From Chlorobiaceae bacterium (lineage in GTDB: Bacteria; Bacteroidota; Chlorobiia; Chlorobiales; Chlorobiaceae), in assembly GCA_013334975.1 (NCBI GenBank), contig JAAXWL010000013.1, positions 1-40,081 of the forward strand: a stretch of DNA of 40,081 nucleotides, in the 5' to 3' direction. Under the pieces are notes generated by a model. It saw only the letters and a list, made by a program, of their open reading frames with translations. It was not told the origin of the DNA and did not search any database. Position numbers and translations under genes: made by a program. Positions 32,988 through 40,081 of this stretch are shown here, piece after piece. The stretch's first letter is position 1, and every line of letters starts with the position of its first letter.

Positions 32988-34268
32988 ATGTCGAATACCG
33001 CAACGGAACTCAAACTTGTCGACCTTGGAAAAACGAGAGGTACCGACAGGAAACCGGCCGTCAGAAAGGAGCTGCAGAGCCAGCTCGATTATATCCGCCA
33101 GAGCAAGGTTGACCACATCTACTCACCGGCCGTCAACAAAATTTACGATCTGGCGATGAGCTACGTGGAGGACGCCGAGAAGCACGCAAACAATGGCGGA
33201 AGAGCCGCCTGGACCATGGGACTCTGGGACTGCCCGTTCATATACGCCCTCGATATCGTGCCAATCTCGTTCACCGAACTTGGCCGGCTCGGATCGAGCG
33301 ATGCGCTGACCATCGCCGAGGACTATTTCCAGTTCCCGAAGGAGACCTGTTCGATGGTCGGAGCACTCCTTGGCGAATGGTTCCTTCGCCGGGACACGAC
33401 TGTCAGGGAGCTGGTAGTGTTCAACGCCTCATGCGAGCCGCTGAACATGGGTTACGAACTGATCGCCGCTGAAGGATACAACGTTTATCGCTACGAATCG
33501 GTCAATCACCCCCGCAGCAAGGATTCCGCACGTCTCGAACAGCAGATCCGGTTCCTCACCGAAGAGCTCGAAGATCTGGCGATTCGCCTGACCGGCAAGC
33601 CGGTCGATCTCGGGAGACTCAACGCTGAAATCGACAGAGCGAACCGGGTTCTTGCAAAGGTACGGGAAATATTCGATCTGCGGCGAAACAACCCCCTCTA
33701 TATCAAGAGCCTCGCCACCATGTTCCTGCTCATGGGAAGCAGCCACTACTTCGGCAAACCGGAAGAGTATGAAGCGACACTGGAGCTGTTGATCGAGGAG
33801 CTTAAAACGGCGGAGTTCATCCCTTCGCCTAAGGGCAAAATCGTACCACTCGCCTGGATTGGTGGTCGCGGTCAGGAGTTCGGAGTCTACAAAACTATCG
33901 ACGACTGCGGCGGGGCAATCCTCTCCTGGTCGACTCCGAACTCCTGGACGCACGACCTGCCAAAACTCGATAACCCGCTCGCATCGATCGCGACGCACAT
34001 CCTGGGAAAAACCGGAGGTCACATCATCGGCTCGCCAGTCCTTCGCCTGAAGTACCTTGAGGATATCATCAGAAGCTTCGACTCGAAAGGGATTCTGTTT
34101 TATTCTTACGTCGGCTGTTCGTTCGCCGGAATTCACCAGGAGATCCAGAGAGACCACTTCCAGAAACTGGGCATTCCTTCGATCAGCCTCGAGGGGACGT
34201 TCCAGGTCGGGCCACCTTCCGGGCAGTTACTGACAAGAATCAGGGCGTTCGTTGAAATGCTTACATGA
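32988..34268 (+). CDS. 2-hydroxyacyl-CoA dehydratase D-component-like protein (HgdB / double-cubane family)
   Basis: A 426-residue cysteine-bearing member of the HgdA/HgdB superfamily, with a perfect AGGAGG ribosome-binding site. Cysteines appear in GLWDCPFIY, KETCSMVGA, NASCEPLNM, DDCGGA and YVGCSFAG, at the family's cluster-binding places. The superfamily includes dehydratases for hydroxyacyl-CoAs, benzoyl-CoA reductase subunits and the double-cubane cluster protein, an ATP-driven reductase of small molecules. It may pair with the C-terminal domain of the fusion protein just upstream. No CoA-ligase, CoA-transferase or acyl-CoA gene is nearby, so a non-CoA substrate is possible. Confidence 0.85.
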   Translation: MSNTATELKLVDLGKTRGTDRKPAVRKELQSQLDYIRQSKVDHIYSPAVNKIYDLAMSYVEDAEKHANNGGRAAWTMGLWDCPFIYALDIVPISFTELGRLGSSDALTIAEDYFQFPKETCSMVGALLGEWFLRRDTTVRELVVFNASCEPLNMGYELIAAEGYNVYRYESVNHPRSKDSARLEQQIRFLTEELEDLAIRLTGKPVDLGRLNAEIDRANRVLAKVREIFDLRRNNPLYIKSLATMFLLMGSSHYFGKPEEYEATLELLIEELKTAEFIPSPKGKIVPLAWIGGRGQEFGVYKTIDDCGGAILSWSTPNSWTHDLPKLDNPLASIATHILGKTGGHIIGSPVLRLKYLEDIIRSFDSKGILFYSYVGCSFAGIHQEIQRDHFQKLGIPSISLEGTFQVGPPSGQLLTRIRAFVEMLT

Positions 34269-34327
34269 GCAGGGATCTACTCTAACGGATAACGGGTTCT
34301 GAACAAAAACGTATATCAGTCTTGATT

Positions 34328-34366
34328 TCAGCTATGACTGGTAACCAACCCACCTGTCATAGCTGA
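34328..34366 (+). terminator. Hairpin after the dehydratase-like operon
   Basis: TCAGCTATGAC (34328-34338) and GTCATAGCTGA (34356-34366) form a perfect 11-bp stem with a 17-nt loop, 60 bp after the last stop codon. There is no U-tract, so it may protect the 3' end or act with Rho. Confidence 0.5.
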
Positions 34367-34371
34367 GCGTA

Positions 34372-34644
34372 TAGTGTCATATCATACTTATGATGACGTA
34401 TATTACGAAGTCATTGACTTATCCAGATCGAAAACAGTATCGGTATCGAAATCGATTTTTTATGTGAAAGCAGAAAACTTGATTCTGGCTCTATCTGTTT
34501 TATTATCAATTAATTATCACAATAAAACACAATACTTGATGAGTTTTTTTAGCCTCTTCAAGTGGAACTCGATACCGATACCGATTTGGATACCGATTTT
34601 GATGATAAAAGAAATTCCGACTATTTACCGTTGATGCGACACTA
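34372..34644. repeat. MITE-like interspersed repeat, copy R4 (inverted relative to R1)
   Basis: A 273-bp noncoding element beginning TAGTGTC (34372-34378) and ending GACACTA (34638-34644), perfect 7-bp terminal inverted repeats that read as GTGTC...GACAC with a TA on each side. CGATACCGAT-type arms lie inside (34440-34460 and 34570-34600). Its reverse complement matches R1 along the full length, including TCAAGTGGAACTCGATACCG-type sequence and AGCCAGAATC. A TA target duplication would fit mariner/IS630-type mobilisation, but no such transposase is in the window. Confidence 0.75.
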
Positions 34645-34705
34645 TCGGCACACCCCAATATTCTCCTTATTTTTTTAACAACTTCAGTTTGTTCAAAAGG
34701 CAGGA

Positions 34706-35482
34706 TCACTTCTCCGCCGCGAGATTGATGCGGCGGAAGGTCTCGAAGCAGGTACCGTCGGGCTGGAGGGTGCGTTCGACCATACGCTCAACGACTTCAT
34801 CGCGGAACGGAACCCTGAGCGATTCAGGAAGAACTGCAAGAAGCGGCACAATACTGGGCTGATCGATCCAGCGGATCATGGCATCCCGCTCGGGAAAGAA
34901 GCGGTCGGCATTGCCGCCCCAGACCCTGACGTTCCTGAGACCGCTCTCTTCGGCAAGCTCTGTGTAGGCCTCAACTGAGGGCATATACCAGGGCCACTCG
35001 TAACCAGCGAAAACATCAGCGAAACGATCGAGTGCCATTATCTCACGGACGACACTGAAAAAGTTCATGCAGTTGCCCTCACCCGCGAAATCGAAACGCA
35101 CCCGCCCACCGGGACGGAGCGCTCTGCGGACATTTCCAAGAAGCCTCCGGTGATCCTTCACCCAGTGCAATGTAGCGTTCGAGAACACGACGTCAAACTC
35201 CTCCCCGAAATCGAGATCATCGATGTCCATAACCATGAATTCAAGATTGACGGTCTCATTCGGCATAGCGGCCTCGATCATCCCTTTCGAAGCGTCGATA
35301 CCGAGCACGCGGCCCTGTGAAAGCTGTCCGGCGATCTGAAGCGTCAGGGCCCCGTCGCCGCACCCAAGATCGAGCACGCTTTCGGTACCCCGGAGATCGA
35401 GTTCAGCAATCACTTTCGCTCCCCACTCCTTCTGGTGAGCGGAGGCCTGCTCATACTTTTTACCGTCAAATTCATGCGCCAT
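34706..35482 (-). CDS. Class I SAM-dependent methyltransferase
   Basis: A 258-residue methyltransferase of the trans-aconitate methyltransferase/UbiE-like group. SAM-binding motif I is VLDLGCGDGALT (residues 36-47), followed by VLGIDASKGMIEAA and motif II-III FDVVFSNATLHWVKD. The C-terminal part, with GGRVRFDFAGEG, YEWPWYMPS and the RWIDQPSI region, resembles trans-aconitate methyltransferases. The acceptor is unknown. It is a single gene, transcribed away from the cytochrome-porin, and lies just outside repeat R4. Confidence 0.88.
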   Translation of the reverse strand: MAHEFDGKKYEQASAHQKEWGAKVIAELDLRGTESVLDLGCGDGALTLQIAGQLSQGRVLGIDASKGMIEAAMPNETVNLEFMVMDIDDLDFGEEFDVVFSNATLHWVKDHRRLLGNVRRALRPGGRVRFDFAGEGNCMNFFSVVREIMALDRFADVFAGYEWPWYMPSVEAYTELAEESGLRNVRVWGGNADRFFPERDAMIRWIDQPSIVPLLAVLPESLRVPFRDEVVERMVERTLQPDGTCFETFRRINLAAEK

Positions 35483-35813
35483 GATGGTTGTGAAATATGG
35501 TTAAGGGTTACTTGCGGAAGAGCAGGAAAACACAGTGATCCTCCCGGACTGAGAAACGAAAAGAGGTTGGGGGCACCCGGAATCCTCATTTTTCTATGTA
35601 CAAAGAGTATAATGGATTTGCAAGAGGCGGGTTTCATACACAACAGACTTGCGTATTGTTCTCTCGAACGAAAAACAGGGGTTCATCAGTATTCAGGACA
35701 TCAAACAGCTCTTCAGTCCAGCCGTACAAAAAAAATTCCTGCAACCGGAAACAACTTTCCGGTTGCAGGAATAACTGCATTATCAACGATTTTTTTCCTT
35801 ACAACTCCTCTCC
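35483..35813. other. Gap between methyltransferase and cytochrome-porin
   Basis: Holds the terminator at 35728-35771 and the presumed promoter region for the methyltransferase. Plus-strand frames here (for example 35435-35833) have no recognisable sequence and are rejected. Confidence 0.5.
35728..35771 (-). terminator. Strong intrinsic terminator of the cytochrome-porin gene
   Basis: TTCCTGCAACCGGAAA (35736-35751) and TTTCCGGTTGCAGGAA (35756-35771) form a perfect 16-bp stem with a 4-nt loop. On the minus strand it is followed by a run of eight T (35735-35728). Confidence 0.95.
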
Positions 35814-37073
35814 TCAGAAGCCTACCTGCGTAAACAACTGGAACGAGGTCGGGGCAGTATAGTCAGAGAGGCCTTTCTTTTGATCCACATCGACATACTC
35901 AAGACCAACCTTGGCATTTGGCCTCAGCATCACCGCAACAGCCGGAATCATTTTTGTCATTTTACCATTCAGATCATCCTTGAGATATTCATAGCGGACA
36001 ATGCCGATCAGCCAGGGATAGAACCAATAGTCGCCTTCGAGAGAATACGCCGTTCGTTTTCCGTAATCAATGTTTGTATCAAGAACTTCATTGAAATTGG
36101 CATACTGCCCGAGAAGACGAAGTGCTCCTGTGGTAGCTTCGATATCGAATGAATAAGCGCTTTTCGTCAGACCCGCGAGGTCTTCCTGATTGGCTGGGCT
36201 CGTACCCTTAACGGATTTCAGATAGCTCACTCCGAGAGTGATTGCGTTATCCATGCCGACATGTTCTATACCGTGAGAACCTCCGTTACCGCTGAGCAGT
36301 CCGTGTCCTCCTAACTTGAAGGTCGCCCTGATAAATTTGGAGTCAGCGATATTACCAGCGTCTTCCGGATCCTCTGTCCCGTTTCTTCCAATACCGGCAG
36401 TCAGAGAGTAGCCACCGTTCGAACCGGTATCTGCGGCATATCTTAATTCTGCTCCTCTGCTTACAGCAGGCATTGTTGTGGTATAACCATCTCGCTTCCA
36501 CCCCGGCCTGGCCGAAAGAAGCACCATTCTTTCCGTGATACCAACTTCACCGAGGACGAGGTTCAGTCCCGGCTTGAAGCTCCACATCAAGTTGAGCTTG
36601 CCCCATTCAAGACCACCTTCGTTAATGGCAAAATCACCAAAGTAGGTAATCTGATCCGTAACGGTGCCGGCAAAGAAGGTTTCAAGGTCCTCAACAATTT
36701 TGGTTCCCTTAAATGATCCGGAAACCTCATCCTTGGGAGTATATGCCCTTATTTTGCCCAGAAAGCCGAGTGAAGGCATATTGGGCATATCTGACGGCCA
36801 GATCGCATCAGGGAACACCTTTTTGTAAGACTCCTGTCCCAGCTGGATCGGCTCTTCTTTCACCATCTCTTCATCCTGACCACCCGGGAAGCGGTAACCA
36901 TTGTTCCTGAATGCCTCGCCAAAACCGTTTCTTATCGGAAACGCACTGTGACAGGTCGAACAGGCCGTGTGGTATTTACGGGCAAAAACAGGTAAAGCCG
37001 AACCTTCCTGACTCCATGCAAATAACGGCATCATGCATAGTAGTGATACATACCATTTATTGTATCTCCTCAT
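35814..37073 (-). CDS. Fused monoheme cytochrome-porin, Cyc2-like outer-membrane protein
   Basis: A 419-residue protein with a signal peptide (residues 1-26, ending near GSALP). A single heme-c motif CSTCH lies at 38-42, inside LPVFARKYHTACSTCH...NGFGEAFRNNGY, the N-terminal pattern shared by Cyc2 and its relatives. The rest is beta-barrel: alternating strands, aromatic girdle and a C-terminal phenylalanine (TQVGF). Cyc2 proteins take electrons from Fe(II) at the cell surface. Related porin-cytochromes of unknown role also have this layout, so iron oxidation is inferred, not shown. Good AAGGAGAG ribosome-binding site; single-gene transcript ending at a strong terminator. Confidence 0.82.
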   Translation of the reverse strand: MRRYNKWYVSLLCMMPLFAWSQEGSALPVFARKYHTACSTCHSAFPIRNGFGEAFRNNGYRFPGGQDEEMVKEEPIQLGQESYKKVFPDAIWPSDMPNMPSLGFLGKIRAYTPKDEVSGSFKGTKIVEDLETFFAGTVTDQITYFGDFAINEGGLEWGKLNLMWSFKPGLNLVLGEVGITERMVLLSARPGWKRDGYTTTMPAVSRGAELRYAADTGSNGGYSLTAGIGRNGTEDPEDAGNIADSKFIRATFKLGGHGLLSGNGGSHGIEHVGMDNAITLGVSYLKSVKGTSPANQEDLAGLTKSAYSFDIEATTGALRLLGQYANFNEVLDTNIDYGKRTAYSLEGDYWFYPWLIGIVRYEYLKDDLNGKMTKMIPAVAVMLRPNAKVGLEYVDVDQKKGLSDYTAPTSFQLFTQVGF

Positions 37074-38011
37074 AAAACTCTCCTTTTTTTGTTACGAAGG
37101 AATGAAATGAACGCGAAAGAAAAAACAAAGTATTTTTTACACCCAAAAATCAATAAGAGTAAAAATCATGAACCGCTTCACACATTAACAATCGTTAAAC
37201 ATCAAAACAAACACACAACAATTCGTCCGTATCAGATACATGAACGGTTATGATGATTTATACAAGTGAAATTCAAAACAATGGATACCAGGCAAAATCA
37301 GGGTAATCCGGGTGGTAACGGAGTCAAATCAGGTCTGGTCTGGTCTGGTTTCGTTTGGCTTGGCCACATCGGAAACGCTACATCGAGGCTCACGTTCCGT
37401 TGTGCTCATCATGCTGTTATGGCATCATAAAACCATGATGGCATAAAAAAAGAGTATCGCAAGAACACGCTCTCTTTTTCGTTCCCGAAGAACCGGATTC
37501 AACCTGTATAATCGTACAATCAAGAGCGTTATCTAAAAAAACAGTGCTTGACGGGAGAATGCATACGGCTTTATGACCGGCCACAGAACCTTTGAGAAAA
37601 CCGTGATAATTACACGATACTCTTGTTTTCCGGATAACCGGCGATACTTTAAAAAAAAGGTATGCCGTGGATGCTTGAGAAGTAGTTACTATATCTGATC
37701 AATCGGAGAGCAATAAATTACAGCATCACACTCTTGTAATTTAATCAACCTTAACAATTATGCAAATTTTTTCTTAACGATTGTTAAAAAAACCATCTTC
37801 CACAAAAACAGGCACAATGCCAAAGGAAACCAGGTGCCGCATCACGCTTCTACTGTCGTCAAACCAGAAACAGTACCAAGCTACAGGAAGTTGATTTGAT
37901 GGAGAGAGACCATAACCAGTTTCCAGGAATTGCGCCGGTTACCTGATATTGAGTATCTTCAGATTCAGTGCGTGATCATTCACCAATCTCTTTTTCAAGG
38001 AGCCATCGTCC
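37074..38011. promoter_or_regulatory. Regulatory gap between the cytochrome-porin and proA
   Basis: 938 bp without a gene. Two near-palindromes of form TTAAC-N4-GTTAA lie at 37185-37198 (TTAACAATCGTTAA) and 37774-37787 (TTAACGATTGTTAA, its exact inverse complement). A half-site TTAACAATTA lies at 37751-37760. The first is about 112 bp upstream of the cytochrome-porin start. A GGTCTGG-type short tandem repeat (three TCTGG units) occurs near 37333-37347. The stretch near 37415-37445 can form an imperfect hairpin (ATGGCATCAT/ATGATGGCAT). Confidence 0.5.
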
Positions 38012-39274
38012 ATGACCGAACACGAAGCCATCGTCAAACACTTGAAAGCCGTTCAGAGCGCCAGCCGTGCCATTGTAACGCTTGAAGAGGAGAGCATCAA
38101 CGGAGTGCTCTTCGATCTTGCCGACCGTATACCTGCTGCGGCCGGGTCAATCCTTGAAGCCAACAGGAAAGACCTTGAACGAATGGAGCCTGATGATCCC
38201 CGTTACGACCGGTTGCTGCTCAACGAATCGCGCCTGAAATCGATCGCTTCGGATATACGGAACGTCGCCGCCTTGCCCTCACCCCTTGACCGGGTGCTTG
38301 AAGAGCGCACGCTTTCCAACGGACTGCAACTGAAAAAGGTGTCGGTACCGCTCGGTGTAATCGGCATCATCTACGAATCGAGGCCAAACGTCACCTTTGA
38401 TGTCTTCGCGCTCTGCCTGAAATCGGGAAACGCAACCGTGCTGAAGGGGGGCAGCGACGCAGCCTCATCGAATATCGCCATCGTCGAGCTGATCCGGACG
38501 GTGATCAGCGAACGCGGACTCGATCCTGACATGATCTTCCTGCTGCCCGCCGAACGCGAAGCGGCTCACATCATGCTCAACGCGGTTGGCTATATCGACG
38601 TAATCATCCCGCGAGGCAGCCAGCAACTGATCGATTTCGCGCGAAAGCACTCGACCGTGCCAGTGATCGAAACCGGAGCGGGCATTGTACACACCTATTT
38701 CGATGAAAGCGGCGATCTGTTCATTGGTCGCGACATTATCTTCAACGCAAAAACGAGACGTCCCAGTGTCTGCAATGCGCTCGACACCCTGATCATACAC
38801 CAGAGCCGCATCGACGACCTGCCGGTGCTGGTGGATGAGCTTGAAGAGAAAATGGTGCTGATTTTTGCCGATGAACCGGCTTACTACAAGCTGCTGGGCC
38901 GCTATCCCGACGAGCTGTTGCAGATGGCCAGTCCCGAACATTTCGGCACGGAGTTCCTGTCGCTGAAGATGTCGATCAAAACAGTTGCCAGTCTCGAAGA
39001 GGCGCTCGACCATATTGCGCACTACAGCTCGAAGCACAGCGAGGCGATCATCGCTTCCGACCAGTCTGCGATCGACAGCTTTCTGAAACGGGTCGATGCC
39101 GCAGCGGTCTATGCCAACACCTCGACGGCATTTACTGACGGAGCCCAGTTCGGACTCGGCGCAGAGATCGGTATCAGCACGCAGAAACTCCATGCAAGAG
39201 GGCCGATGGCCCTCAAAGAGCTGTGCAGCTACAAATGGCTCATCACCGGCCAGGGACAGGTGAGGCCCGCCTGA
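38012..39274 (+). CDS. proA: Gamma-glutamyl phosphate reductase
   Basis: A 420-residue NADPH-dependent reductase of proline synthesis, turning gamma-glutamyl phosphate into glutamate 5-semialdehyde. The aldehyde-dehydrogenase-like fold is recognisable: [25 protein letters not shown], the IPRGSQQLI segment, and the catalytic cysteine Cys254 in [11 protein letters not shown]. Length matches the family. It has an AAGGAG ribosome-binding site and is followed after 1 bp by an ABC ATPase gene. Ordinary housekeeping gene. Confidence 0.96.
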   Translation: MTEHEAIVKHLKAVQSASRAIVTLEEESINGVLFDLADRIPAAAGSILEANRKDLERMEPDDPRYDRLLLNESRLKSIASDIRNVAALPSPLDRVLEERTLSNGLQLKKVSVPLGVIGIIYESRPNVTFDVFALCLKSGNATVLKGGSDAASSNIAIVELIRTVISERGLDPDMIFLLPAEREAAHIMLNAVGYIDVIIPRGSQQLIDFARKHSTVPVIETGAGIVHTYFDESGDLFIGRDIIFNAKTRRPSVCNALDTLIIHQSRIDDLPVLVDELEEKMVLIFADEPAYYKLLGRYPDELLQMASPEHFGTEFLSLKMSIKTVASLEEALDHIAHYSSKHSEAIIASDQSAIDSFLKRVDAAAVYANTSTAFTDGAQFGLGAEIGISTQKLHARGPMALKELCSYKWLITGQGQVRPA

Positions 39275-39275
39275 G

Positions 39276-39968
39276 ATGCTCGATGCACGCAAGCTCATAA
39301 AATCGTATGCCCTGCCGGGCCAAGCGCCGCTGAGAATCCTCGACGGCGTCAACCTATCGGTAGGGCCGGGCGAAATGGTAACCATCATCGGTGCATCCGG
39401 CAGCGGCAAAACCACGCTGCTGAACCTGCTCGGCACGCTCGACACGCCAGACGAAGGGGAACTGCTTTTCGACGGCTCCCCGATATTCCAGGCAAACCGC
39501 TGCCTGCTCTCGAAAAAGGAACTGGCCACCCTCAGAAATCGTAAAATCGGTTTCGTTTTCCAGTTCCACCACCTGCTTTCTGACTTCACGGCACTTGAAA
39601 ACGTCGCCATGGCCGAGTTCATAGGCACCGGCAAGCTCAAGCCCGCCAAAGAGCGTGCAGCCGTGCTGCTTGAAAAGCTCGGTCTCAAGGCACGCCTTGA
39701 CCACCTCCCATCGGAGTTGTCGGGCGGAGAGCAGCAGCGGGTCGCCATCGCCCGGGCGCTCATGAACAACCCGAGGCTCGTGCTCGCCGACGAGCCCAGC
39801 GGCAACCTCGACAGCCGCAACAGCCGCATACTCTACGAACTGATGGCTTCACTCAGCAAGGAGCACCAGACCTCGTTCGTTATCGTCACACACAACGAAG
39901 AGTTCGCCGCCACCGCCGACCGCTGCCTCCACATGCAGGACGGCCGCTTGCAGGCGTGCGGGGGGTGA
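39276..39968 (+). CDS. Lipoprotein-releasing/MacB-type ABC ATPase (LolD-like)
   Basis: A 230-residue ATPase with Walker A GASGSGKTT (39-47), signature LSGGEQQR and Walker B LVLADEPSGNLD. The last is the LolD/MacB hallmark. It would power a LolCE- or FtsEX-like membrane partner in lipoprotein release or a related extrusion step. The start is 1 bp after proA, so the genes are coupled although functionally unrelated. The partner permease is not in the window. Confidence 0.9.
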   Translation: MLDARKLIKSYALPGQAPLRILDGVNLSVGPGEMVTIIGASGSGKTTLLNLLGTLDTPDEGELLFDGSPIFQANRCLLSKKELATLRNRKIGFVFQFHHLLSDFTALENVAMAEFIGTGKLKPAKERAAVLLEKLGLKARLDHLPSELSGGEQQRVAIARALMNNPRLVLADEPSGNLDSRNSRILYELMASLSKEHQTSFVIVTHNEEFAATADRCLHMQDGRLQACGG

Positions 39969-40005
39969 TGCTGACTCATCGATTTATTTACTATACTGAA
40001 ACGCT

Positions 40006-40081
40006 ATGCCACACGCTTTAGAAATCAAATACGGCTTAACCGCTCAGGAGTTGCTCGATGCAATCGACAAGCGATTCCGCC
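40006..40081 (+). CDS. Unknown gene, N-terminus only
   Basis: ATG at 40006 opens a frame to the window edge reading MPHALEIKYGLTAQELLDAI and onward. A TATACT sequence at 39992-39997 ends only 8 bp before the ATG, and no ribosome-binding site is visible. A leaderless or weakly translated start is possible. No family is recognised from 25 residues, so it may not be a gene. Confidence 0.35.
   Translation, partial: MPHALEIKYGLTAQELLDAIDKRFR

Noticed and set aside
37329-37350. Short TCTGG tandem repeat as a phase-variation tract
   Set aside because: Only three units, not inside or close to a coding start, so no credible switching role.
38465-39829. A 454-codon minus-strand frame opposite proA and the LolD-like gene
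   Set aside because: It spans two well-supported plus-strand genes and its translation is low-complexity and Ser/Arg-rich, without a family.

Overview
The window looks like chromosomal DNA from a green sulfur bacterium (Chlorobiaceae). This is inferred from the overall character of the proteins, moderate GC content with AT-rich intergenic gaps, and anaerobic low-potential enzymology; there is no rRNA or marker gene to prove it. About 26 intact genes, one pseudogene and two genes cut by the window edges are supported. No tRNA, rRNA, CRISPR array, transposase or integrase was seen.

Region by region: (1) 1-4.7 kb, minus strand: cysteine and methionine sulfur assimilation (cysE partial at the edge, cysK, a LuxR-type response regulator, an O-acetylhomoserine sulfhydrylase, a DUF4395 membrane protein). 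(2) 5.0-10.4 kb, minus: two FMN-binding split-barrel proteins and a flavoredoxin-like flavin reductase around a heterodimeric ABC exporter. (3) 10.36-10.80 kb: two copies of a short interspersed repeat. (4) 11.2-29.0 kb, all minus: a large accessory locus. In transcription order it holds an outer-membrane porin, a sulfonate/taurine-type substrate-binding protein, a 60-aa coupled small ORF, an MFS carrier, two ABC permeases, an ABC ATPase, three tandem radical SAM paralogues (the middle one broken), an SDR, then a nitrogenase-like trio (NifH-, NifD-, NifK-like), a fourth radical SAM protein and a cytosolic arylsulfotransferase-family beta-propeller. (5) 29.0-30.1 kb: an AT-rich divergent control region with a candidate attenuator. 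(6) 30.1-34.3 kb, plus: a BadF/HgdC-type ATPase, a fusion of the same ATPase to a 2-hydroxyacyl-CoA dehydratase-like domain, and a second dehydratase-like subunit. (7) 34.4-34.6 kb: another copy of the repeat, inverted relative to the first, so that the pair brackets regions 4-6. (8) 34.7-40.1 kb: a methyltransferase, a Cyc2-like fused cytochrome-porin, a long regulatory gap, proA, a LolD-like ATPase and the start of an unknown gene.

The most interesting object is the 11.2-34.3 kb block. It joins two unrelated kinds of ATP-driven low-potential reductase (nitrogenase-like and HgdC/HgdB-like) with import genes, radical SAM enzymes and a sulfotransferase-family protein. The nitrogenase-like component lacks both FeMo-cofactor ligands. 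Between its two subunits it keeps four cysteines at P-cluster positions (three from the NifK-like subunit, one from the NifD-like), which suggests a single [4Fe-4S]-type relay as in the dark-operative protochlorophyllide and chlorophyllide reductases, rather than a nitrogenase or methylthio-alkane reductase. My working hypothesis is uptake and reductive processing of a small, perhaps organosulfur, compound, feeding the sulfide-using CysK/MetY enzymes nearby; the substrate cannot be read from sequence.
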